From Planctomycetota bacterium (GTDB lineage Bacteria > Planctomycetota > Planctomycetia > Planctomycetales > Planctomycetaceae), in assembly GCA_016872645.1 (NCBI GenBank), contig VGZH01000022.1, positions 1 to 64,000 of the forward strand: a stretch of DNA of 64,000 nt, given 5' to 3'. The stretch's first letter is position 1; every line of letters begins with the position of its first letter. Shown here in pieces: positions 9,367 through 16,081 of the stretch. The notes under the pieces are model-generated. The model saw only the letters and a list, made by a program, of their open reading frames with translations. It was not told the origin of the DNA and made no database searches. A program made the position numbers and the translations under genes.

Positions 9367-9621
9367 TCATTTTGCCAAATCGACGGTGTAACCGCGGCTT
9401 CGTTGTTCGGCCTTCCAAGATTCGATGTGCTTCTTCTCGTCGTAGTTTACCGGCACTTTGAACCAGATTTCGTTGAACATCTCAACTTGCTCGCCGGTCG
9501 CCGGATTCTGCAGGACAGAAATGACTTTCGGCTTGGCGTTCCATCCGGCTGCAATCGCCGCAACACCAAGCCCCAGAAGGACAATTCCGATCGCAGACAG
9601 CGCGATAATTCCTTTCTTCAG
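9367..9621 (-). CDS. Small single-pass membrane protein with probable CTG start
   Basis: An 84-residue open frame with no ATG, GTG or TTG near its beginning. The only plausible start is CTG at 9621-9619, preceded by GGGGAGAG about 6 nt upstream. It overlaps the cyclase stop in the form CTGA, the usual arrangement of translational coupling. From that start the product begins (M)[18 protein letters not shown], a classic positively charged N-terminus plus a transmembrane helix (residues ~4-26). A soluble tail follows, containing [20 protein letters not shown] and a basic C-terminus ending RGYTVDLAK. The stop is TGA at 9369-9367, 34 bp before the prenyl synthase start. The family is not recognised. 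A role alongside the cyclase or prenyl synthase at the membrane is inferred from position only. The first conventional start (ATG, residue 48) would remove the membrane helix. Confidence 0.7.
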   Translation of the reverse strand: MKKGIIALSAIGIVLLGLGVAAIAAGWNAKPKVISVLQNPATGEQVEMFNEIWFKVPVNYDEKKHIESWKAEQRSRGYTVDLAK

Positions 9622-11780
9622 GGCTCTCTCCCCTCAACTTCAACCGCTTTGCGGAGCGCCGCGACGGTGAAGATCAGCGGATACAGGGCCTCAAAATACC
9701 ATAACTTGGCGAAATAGAAACCGATGGGGGACGGATCACGGAATCGACCGTCTTCCACGCGGGGGATTAACCAAGATAGTCCGGCATCGGTTGCGAGGCT
9801 GAGTGGCGAGGGCTGAGACGCAAAGGCCGCGGCATTTCGGCGTTCGACCTCTTCATTCCGCATTCCCAGCAAGGCCTCCAGCGCCAGGGCCGTTTCCTCG
9901 ACGCTCGACGGCGTTCCCGGTCCCGCGCCCCACCCGCCGTCGGGATTTTGGTTCTCGACGAGCCACCTCACGCCGCGAACGGCCGAGTCGTCTGACATCC
10001 GCCCCAACGCCTGAAACGCCGCCAACACCTTGGCCGTCCCGTACGTCGGGTTCTCGTCATTCGGAGCGTGCTGATTCCCAAACCACAACGGCAGCCACGA
10101 TCCATCGGGACGCTGAGTGCGTTCAAAGTAATTCGAGATGACGAACCGCTGAAAAGCACAACGACCTCGCCAGTATCGTTTGAACTTACGGCGAAACTTC
10201 GCGTCGATCTGACTTTGTCGCGACCTTGGCTCGGCGGAACGCAACGCTTCGATCGGTGGCGACGGCTCTAAATCGTCACCATCGTCCCCATCGGCATCAC
10301 CGAAAAGAACTTTGTCCAATGCGCGAATCGAGTGCGCGCTGATATCCGGGGCGCTACGGTCGAACGGCAACGTCCCCCAGCCGCGACAGAAGGTTGGCCA
10401 TCCACCGTCGCGATTCTGAAGACCGCACAGCCACACCATCGCGTCGTCCACGGCTTCATCCCAATCTGGGAAGTCGAGCAATCGCTGATTCTGCGATTGA
10501 GGAATCGTACTATTAGCGGCGGCATTGCGGATCGAGGAGTCTTCAAAACCGAGATTCATAAGCGCGAGTATCGCCCCTGGCGTATCGTCGGCGTCGGGGA
10601 CTCCGCCGGGGAGGTCGGTCCAGGCCCAGCCGCCGGGGGCGGCGTTGGTGTAGGGATGTACGACTCGATATTGCTGCCGCAGCAACCACGCTCGCAGCCC
10701 CGGCCGAGCCTCCCGCGGCACGTCGTCTCCCAACGCATTGATCGACAACGTCGTCACCCACGTCGCCAGGTTTGTATCAATCGGCCAGGAGCAGACGGGT
10801 TGGGGGTTGGAGGACAAAGGCTGCATTTCTTTCTGCCCCCTGACCCCTGACCCCTGACCCCTCTCGTCCCACCGCGCCGACTTCACGATGAACTCAATCC
10901 CACGCTGCGCGACCGGGTGATCGTGCAGGCCCATCGCGGCGAGGCTCATGGTGACGAAGCTGGTCAGCGGGGTCGCTTCCAAGAAGCCGCCGTTCGTCGG
11001 TTGAATCCGCTCGAGCACGCGCAAGCTGGCGGGCTTCGCCCAACGTTGCAGCCATCGCCGCAGCGGATTTCTCGACGGCCGAAAATGGAATCGCACCTGC
11101 CCAATCGCGATGAGCGCGGGGAGTGCGTAGCTCACGACCGGCAGCCGCACCGCCGCATAAAACTTTGCGGGAATGCAGGCCAATTCAAACGGCAGGGAGA
11201 TGACCTCGGCCCAATCGACAAGTCCCGCGAGCGCGCAGTGCGTGAGGATCGGCACCGAAAACGTGCGGTCTTTGCCGTAGCGGGCGATGACTGCGGACAC
11301 GCCGCCTGCGCAGTCGATGTAGCCGGCTGCTGAGTCAAGAGTGGGGACTGACGAGTGGGGAGTCATATCTTCCGAATTTCCCATTCTCGACTCTCCACTC
11401 TCCACCGCCTTCAGCGTCGCCCGGCACAGCATCGTCGTCGAGATGTTGCTGAGACTCTTGACCGTGTCACCCCAGCCGCCGTCGGCGTTTTGATGAACGA
11501 TCAGCCATTCGACGCCGCCGCGAATCAGCGTGAGCCATTCCGCCGGCACTTCGCGACCGATGGCGACGTATTGCCGCCGCATTTGCTCGAGCGCCATGAT
11601 GGCTGTCGCTGTTGCGAGTGCCGAGGTCGAAAGCTCGCCGACCCAATGTCGCATTTCGCTGACCGGCACATCGAGCAACCTCTGAACGGGATCGTCTGCC
11701 GAGACCGGCTCGCCCACCATCTCTGCCAACAGCGCGGCCTTCGCGGTTTCGCAGGCAGAGCGGATGCGGGCGGGAGTCAT
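9618..11780 (-). CDS. Class II terpene cyclase (squalene/hopene cyclase-like)
   Basis: A 720-residue prenyltransferase/squalene-oxidase-repeat protein. The start ATG at 11780 (MTPARIRSACETAKAAL) is preferred because the 32 upstream codons include a dispersed repeat. The catalytic acid motif is DADDTP at 396-401, corresponding to DXDD of squalene-hopene cyclases, which protonate the polyene and start cyclisation. QW-type repeats include QNADGGWGDT, QNRDGGWPTFCRGWG and QNPDGGWGAGPGTPSS. The length exceeds the ~630 residues I recall for bacterial hopene cyclases, partly because of three low-complexity stretches that resemble translated intergenic repeats. The enzyme is probably a monotopic membrane protein. 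Its substrate could be squalene or another polyprenyl chain; no squalene synthase is present in the window. The stop overlaps the small membrane-protein gene. Confidence 0.85.
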   Translation of the reverse strand: MTPARIRSACETAKAALLAEMVGEPVSADDPVQRLLDVPVSEMRHWVGELSTSALATATAIMALEQMRRQYVAIGREVPAEWLTLIRGGVEWLIVHQNADGGWGDTVKSLSNISTTMLCRATLKAVESGESRMGNSEDMTPHSSVPTLDSAAGYIDCAGGVSAVIARYGKDRTFSVPILTHCALAGLVDWAEVISLPFELACIPAKFYAAVRLPVVSYALPALIAIGQVRFHFRPSRNPLRRWLQRWAKPASLRVLERIQPTNGGFLEATPLTSFVTMSLAAMGLHDHPVAQRGIEFIVKSARWDERGQGSGVRGQKEMQPLSSNPQPVCSWPIDTNLATWVTTLSINALGDDVPREARPGLRAWLLRQQYRVVHPYTNAAPGGWAWTDLPGGVPDADDTPGAILALMNLGFEDSSIRNAAANSTIPQSQNQRLLDFPDWDEAVDDAMVWLCGLQNRDGGWPTFCRGWGTLPFDRSAPDISAHSIRALDKVLFGDADGDDGDDLEPSPPIEALRSAEPRSRQSQIDAKFRRKFKRYWRGRCAFQRFVISNYFERTQRPDGSWLPLWFGNQHAPNDENPTYGTAKVLAAFQALGRMSDDSAVRGVRWLVENQNPDGGWGAGPGTPSSVEETALALEALLGMRNEEVERRNAAAFASQPSPLSLATDAGLSWLIPRVEDGRFRDPSPIGFYFAKLWYFEALYPLIFTVAALRKAVEVEGREP
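10836..10866. repeat. Tandem CCCCTGA repeat inside the cyclase gene
   Basis: Three to four tandem copies of CCCCTGA lie in the cyclase reading frame and encode a Gly/Gln/Arg-rich stretch (RGQGSGVRGQKE). Such tracts are typical of noncoding repeats, and no matching segment is expected in the cyclase fold. Confidence 0.6.
11335..11405. repeat. Imperfect GAGTGGGGA/TCTCCACTC inverted repeats inside the cyclase gene
   Basis: GAGTGGGGACTGACGAGTGG, with the complementary CTCGACTCTCCACTCTCCAC about 30 nt later, forms an imperfect inverted repeat within the coding sequence. The translated piece (ESRMGNSEDMTPHSSVPTLD) is hydrophilic and unlike cyclase sequence. Confidence 0.5.
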
Positions 11781-11786
11781 GATTTT

Positions 11787-11810
11787 GGAGTGCGGCGTAT
11801 CAGCACCGCC
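11787..11810. repeat. Dispersed repeat arm upstream of the cyclase start
   Basis: GGAGTGCGGCGTATCAGCAC plus CGCC lies 7 bp before the chosen cyclase ATG. It matches the left arm of the element at 59696 (GGAGTGCGGTGTATCAGCAC) with one difference in 20. It appears to be a half-copy of the same dispersed family. Confidence 0.65.
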
Positions 11811-11912
11811 TTGAATGATTTGGGATTTTTGATTTGCGATCATCGTTTGAACCACAAATCCAAAATCTGAATTCAAAAATCCAAAGCGAGACTGACATCC
11901 CGCGCTGCAAAA

Positions 11913-13004
11913 TTACAACTCGAGCGCATTCAGAGAATCAATCAGATCATCCAGTTCGTCGCGCGGCTTCTTCGGTTTGTCTTTGAGGCGTTTGGGAATG
12001 CCAATCGTCAGGCCGACGGTGTCGCGGCCATCGCGGACGAGTTCGACGTCACGCTCGCGCGCGGCAAGTTCGACGGCGGACGGGGCGCCGAACAGTTTCG
12101 ACAGATCGATCTTCACGTCGCCGACTTCGCCGTCGGCCCCGGCGATCGCGGGAGTCTTGTGGCCGGGGAAGACGATCGCGTTGGCGGGGCAGACTCGGCT
12201 GCAGGCAGGGCAGCCTTTTTTGCAACTGTCCTGCTGTTCGACCAGGATCGAACCGAGCGGGTCGAGGCCGTAGACGCCGAACAGGCAGAAGTCGATGCAC
12301 TCCATGCAATTCGTGCAGCGGCTGTAGTCGATCACCGGATACCAGCGCCGCCGCACGACCTCGCCGTTGGCGGGAAGGTCGTCATCGTCGTCGAGACTCG
12401 TGGCGGATTTCTGCTCGGCGAGCAATTCCAGCGGTCGCAGGTACTTTTCAAGCCGCTCCGGCTGTGGCTGTGTTTTTAGGAAACCGAACAGATCGACCAG
12501 CGGCATCGACGCCTCGTTGGCAATGCGGCGAATCTCGTCGAGGTACACCTTTGCCTCCGTGTGCTCACGCAGGTCGAGGCAGTAGATTTTGCGATTGGGC
12601 ATCGGCCGCGCATCGGGAACCTCTCCGTGTCCGTTGCCATTGCTGTTTTTCTTGGCGTCGCCAGGGCCCTGCTTGCCGTTGCCGTTGTTGCGAGCGGAGG
12701 ATTCGTCGTCCCTCTCGTCGTCGGAGTTTGACTCCAGCAGCGAGATCCCTTCGTGACCGCGAACGTTTTGGCGATCCAAAATCCAACGGGCGGCTCGCGG
12801 GTACAGCCACGAGAGCACAACCACGTCACCGGGAATCGACCGCAGAAACTGCGTCGCCGAGTGATCGGCCGACAGGTCGTACAAGTGCGGGACCAGTGAA
12901 ACCTTGACGTCCGCCTCCGACGACAGCGCCGCCACCAGCTCGGCTTCGAGCTGCTGCTTGGCGGGGTTCTTGCCCTGCGCTTGGGAGATGACGACGAAAA
13001 TCAT
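11913..13004 (-). CDS. 2x[4Fe-4S] ferredoxin-type protein with extended N-terminus
   Basis: A 363-residue protein. Two iron-sulfur motifs lie in the C-terminal half: C230-x2-C233-x2-C236-x3-C240 (CTNCMECIDFC) and C261-x3-C265-x2-C268-x3-C272 (CKKGCPACSRVCP). The ~220-residue N-terminal part starts MIFVVISQAQGKNPAKQQLE and has a predicted alpha/beta character (VVVLSWLYPRAARWILDR). An Asn/Gly/Lys-rich linker lies at ~95-128. The likely role is cytoplasmic electron transfer or metal-centre chemistry; the partner is unknown. The cyclase start is 132 bp downstream and the lipoyl-domain gene ends 116 bp upstream, all on one strand. Confidence 0.8.
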   Translation of the reverse strand: MIFVVISQAQGKNPAKQQLEAELVAALSSEADVKVSLVPHLYDLSADHSATQFLRSIPGDVVVLSWLYPRAARWILDRQNVRGHEGISLLESNSDDERDDESSARNNGNGKQGPGDAKKNSNGNGHGEVPDARPMPNRKIYCLDLREHTEAKVYLDEIRRIANEASMPLVDLFGFLKTQPQPERLEKYLRPLELLAEQKSATSLDDDDDLPANGEVVRRRWYPVIDYSRCTNCMECIDFCLFGVYGLDPLGSILVEQQDSCKKGCPACSRVCPANAIVFPGHKTPAIAGADGEVGDVKIDLSKLFGAPSAVELAARERDVELVRDGRDTVGLTIGIPKRLKDKPKKPRDELDDLIDSLNALEL

Positions 13005-13070
13005 TAGTCACTCGTCATTGGTCAGCGGTTATTGGCGAAGGCAACGGCCAGACGAGCTTGGTAGTAGCCC

Positions 13071-13112
13071 CAATGACCAAATGACCAACGACCATCAACC
13101 AACGACCAATAA
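13071..13112. repeat. Low-complexity (A)CGACCAAT/ATGACCAA tract
   Basis: Imperfect tandem units of ATGACCAA and ACGACCAA lie in the gap between the lipoyl-protein and ferredoxin genes. This is one of several simple tracts clustered in the 8-13 kb block. Confidence 0.5.
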
Positions 13113-13120
13113 CATCCTCC

Positions 13121-13573
13121 TCAGTTGTATTGTCCCTTGATCAGCTTCTCAGTCTTCTCCCAACCGGCGGCAAGGTGAGCAACGTATTCGTCGGGAGTCA
13201 GAAAGTTCGCGTCGGTTTGTATCCGAAACAAAAATCCTCTGCCGTAGCCGTCGGTGTTGATGGCGGACGGATCGTCCAGCAAACGCTCGTTGAAGTCTAG
13301 GATCGTGCCGTCAGCCGGAGCGTACAGCGTGGAGACGGCCTTGGAACTTTCGATCTCGCCGATCTCCTGTTTCTTGCGGACTGCCGATTGAGCATCGATC
13401 GACCATTCCAGGAAATAAACATCTTGCAACAGTCGCACCGAGTATGCTGTGAAACCCACTCGATAGCGATTGAGTTCACCGTCTGCTTGCAGCCAGAGAT
13501 GGTTGTCCGAATAGACCCGATCGGTTGGGATGCGGGCTTCGTACTTGCCCATCAGGAAGAAGAGGTCAGACAT
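13121..13573 (-). CDS. GcvH-like lipoyl-domain protein
   Basis: A 150-residue biotinyl/lipoyl-type protein resembling glycine cleavage H protein. IPTDRVYSDNHLWL is the H-protein N-terminal motif, and EIGEIESSKAVSTLYAPADG contains the lysine (K78) expected to carry lipoate. Canonical H proteins usually have ESVKA here; this one has ESSKA. No gcvP or gcvT gene is nearby. Instead it heads a minus-strand block with an iron-sulfur protein and terpene-synthesis genes. It may therefore serve as a lipoyl carrier for a dedicated redox reaction, or be an ordinary H protein placed here by chance. The ATG at 13573 lacks a strong ribosome-binding site; M8 is an alternative start. Confidence 0.8.
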   Translation of the reverse strand: MSDLFFLMGKYEARIPTDRVYSDNHLWLQADGELNRYRVGFTAYSVRLLQDVYFLEWSIDAQSAVRKKQEIGEIESSKAVSTLYAPADGTILDFNERLLDDPSAINTDGYGRGFLFRIQTDANFLTPDEYVAHLAAGWEKTEKLIKGQYN

Positions 13574-13742
13574 CGGCGGGGCTGCAAGGAAGGCGGGAGG
13601 TTGGTGCGAACGCGACCAGTAAACCGGGACACGATCTCTCTTGCAAGCGGCTGTCGGCGAACTTGTTCGGCATTCGGCCGGTCGGTATCGTTCCGCTTCC
13701 TACCGATTGTCCCGCCTCGCTGATGCTGTTGAAGGAATTCCC

Positions 13743-15998
13743 ATGATGTTGCGAGCCGCGTTTCGTGTTTGCTTCGCGTTGTTTGTGTCGGTCACGTCGG
13801 TCGCACTCTCGGTCGCCGCCGACGGCAAAAAGGTGGATCCGTTGGACTGGCCGATGTGGCGCGGCCCCGAAGGGACGGGCATCTCGCGCGAGAAGAATTT
13901 GCCTGGCACTTGGTCGACCGAAGGTGAAAACCTGATCTGGAAAAGCGAGGCACTGGGGACACGAGCCACGCCGATCGTCCTCAATGGCAAGCTCTACACC
14001 GTTTGCCGGCACGAACCGGAAACGACCAAAGAAGGTGAGAAAGTCGTCTGTGCCGACATCAACACCGGCAAAATTCTGTGGGAAAACATCCACAACATTT
14101 TTCTGACGGACGCTCCGGCTGAACGCATCGGCTGGTCGAGCGTTGTTGGTGATCCGGCAACCGGAAACATCTTCTTGCAAGGGTTGTGTGGGGTTTGCAA
14201 GTGCATCGACGGCGAGACCGGCAAGACGATCTGGGAACTCTCGCTGATGGAGGAGTACGGCATCCTCAGCACCTACGGCGGCCGAACGAATTATCCGATC
14301 ATTTTCGAAGACCTCGTGATCCTCAGCGGCGTCATGACCGGCTGGGACGAATACGCGATTCCGGCACACCGCTACATCGCCTTCAACAAAGCCACCGGCG
14401 CTGCGGTCTGGATCCAGAGCACCAAGGTGCGTCCCGAAGACACAACCTACAGCACACCATTCGTGACCATCGTGGATGGCCAAGCCGCCCTCATTACAGG
14501 AGCGGGCGACGGTTCGATCTACGCGATCCAGCCACGCACCGGAAAAATCATTTTCCGATTCGATGCCTCGACTCGCGGCATCAACACGCCGCCGATCGTC
14601 GTCGACGGCAATGTCTACTGCGGACACGCCGAACAGATTTTCGATGACACGACAACGCTTGGTGCGGTCTTTTCGTTCAAGGCCACGGGCCAAGGGGACA
14701 TCTCCAAAAAGAATCTCCGCTGGCAACTTCCAGAAAAAGCCGTGGGCAAGAGCGCTCCACTTCTTTTGGACGGCCGCGTGTACTACCTGGAAGATGGCGG
14801 AACCATGTTTGCCATCGATGCCGCCAAGGGAACGATGCTCGGCAAGACGAAGCTGGGCCGTGTGATCACCAGCAGCGCGGTCGCGGGGGATGGAAAGATT
14901 TATGTCAGCGAATACGGTTCATTTTCCATCCTCGAACCAGACCAGACCGCGAAGGCCGATCCAAAATCCAGTAAGTGGAAAGGCCTGAAGTTGCTCAGCA
15001 AGGTGGACCTCGCCGGTGACGAGCTTTGGGGCTCGCCGATCATTTCACACGGCAAGATTTTCATCCCCACACTGGCAAAGATGTACTGCATCGGACTGAA
15101 AGACTCGAAGCCCTCCGCCGATCCGACTCCTCCCCCCGAAAAAGAAGAAGACGTGAAGGCCGATCAAAAGGTGGCGCAGATCCGGGTCTCGCCGGTCGAG
15201 CTGCTCGTCAAGCCGGGCGAGAAGGTGAAGCTCAACATTCATGCCTTCAATGCCAAGGGGCAACTCGTCTCGGCGAATGCCACAGCCAAGTTCACCGTCG
15301 AAGGTGCCGGCTCCGTGAACGATTCCGGCGAGTACGCTGCCCCCACCGCTGCAGCTCAGGTCGTAGCCAAGATCACTGCCGAAGTTGACGGAGTGAAATC
15401 GCCGATCGCTCGCGCGCGTGTCGTCCCGGCTCTTCCCTGGTCCTTCGATATCTCCGACAAGCAAGTCCCCATGACGTGGATCGGCGCTCGGTATCGGCAT
15501 CAGGTCCGCGAAGTGGACGGCAATCCGGCACTCGTGAAGATCACGACGATCCCGAAGGGAACTCGCAGCCAGCTCTGGATGGGACAGCCGAGCCTCCATG
15601 ACTACACGATTCAGGCGGACTTCAAGACCTCGATCAAAGACGGCAAAATTCCCGATGTCGGACTCATCAATCAGCGATACACGCTGGCCCTGATGGGCGC
15701 TCACCAGCAGTTGCAAGTTCGCTCGTGGGTCCCGCGACTGGAACTGCGATTCGCCAAGACCCTCAAGTTCGCCTGGGAGGCGAATAAGTGGTACACGCTC
15801 AAATTTCAATCAGAGAACAAAGACGATCGCGTCGTTCTGCGTGGCAAAGTCTGGCTAAAAGGGACCGACGAACCGAAGGACTGGACGATTGAAGCCGCGG
15901 ATCTGACTCCCAACCGAATCGGCAGCCCCGGCCTGTTCGGCAACGCCAGCGACGCGGAAATCCTCATCGACAACGTTGCCGTGCAAGCGAATCAATGA
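13743..15998 (+). CDS. Secreted PQQ-type beta-propeller protein with C-terminal sugar-binding-like domain
   Basis: A 751-residue exported protein. The start ATG at 13743 has GAAGGA upstream and is followed by a signal peptide (MMLRAAFRVCFALFVSVTSV, cleaved near SVAADG). Residues ~28-450 are PQQ/pyrrolo-quinoline-type beta-propeller blades (WPMWRGPEGTGISREKNLPG, GKIFIPTLAKMYCIGL). A Pro/Glu-rich linker follows, then an Ig-like segment (VSPVELLVKPGEKVKLNIHA). The C-terminus is a LamG/3-keto-disaccharide-hydrolase-like domain (LHDYTIQADFKT, IGSPGLFGNASDAEILIDNV). Tryptophan-docking repeats do not prove PQQ binding. The location is periplasmic or at the surface. The next gene encodes a related lipoprotein, and the two are probably functionally linked. 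Confidence 0.85.
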   Translation: MMLRAAFRVCFALFVSVTSVALSVAADGKKVDPLDWPMWRGPEGTGISREKNLPGTWSTEGENLIWKSEALGTRATPIVLNGKLYTVCRHEPETTKEGEKVVCADINTGKILWENIHNIFLTDAPAERIGWSSVVGDPATGNIFLQGLCGVCKCIDGETGKTIWELSLMEEYGILSTYGGRTNYPIIFEDLVILSGVMTGWDEYAIPAHRYIAFNKATGAAVWIQSTKVRPEDTTYSTPFVTIVDGQAALITGAGDGSIYAIQPRTGKIIFRFDASTRGINTPPIVVDGNVYCGHAEQIFDDTTTLGAVFSFKATGQGDISKKNLRWQLPEKAVGKSAPLLLDGRVYYLEDGGTMFAIDAAKGTMLGKTKLGRVITSSAVAGDGKIYVSEYGSFSILEPDQTAKADPKSSKWKGLKLLSKVDLAGDELWGSPIISHGKIFIPTLAKMYCIGLKDSKPSADPTPPPEKEEDVKADQKVAQIRVSPVELLVKPGEKVKLNIHAFNAKGQLVSANATAKFTVEGAGSVNDSGEYAAPTAAAQVVAKITAEVDGVKSPIARARVVPALPWSFDISDKQVPMTWIGARYRHQVREVDGNPALVKITTIPKGTRSQLWMGQPSLHDYTIQADFKTSIKDGKIPDVGLINQRYTLALMGAHQQLQVRSWVPRLELRFAKTLKFAWEANKWYTLKFQSENKDDRVVLRGKVWLKGTDEPKDWTIEAADLTPNRIGSPGLFGNASDAEILIDNVAVQANQ

Positions 15999-16002
15999 CC
16001 CT

Positions 16003-16066
16003 CGTGGGGCAGGTTTTCAACCTGCCCGGTTTTTAGAACGGGCCGGTTGAAAATACCTGCCCCACG
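16003..16066. repeat. Palindromic repeat between the two beta-propeller genes
   Basis: The left arm begins CGTGGGGCAGGTTTTCAACC. The reverse complement of the right arm begins CGTGGGGCAGGTATTTTCAA. Near-identical arms of ~27 nt flank a ~9-nt centre. The element starts 4 bp after one stop codon and ends 15 bp before the next start. No T-run follows, so it looks like a dispersed palindromic element rather than a standard terminator. Confidence 0.75.
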
Positions 16067-16081
16067 AAAAAAGGATTGATC

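Noticed and set aside
13071-13112. Possible CRISPR-like tandem repeats
   Set aside because: Units are about 8 nt, imperfect and without spacers; no cas genes occur in the window.
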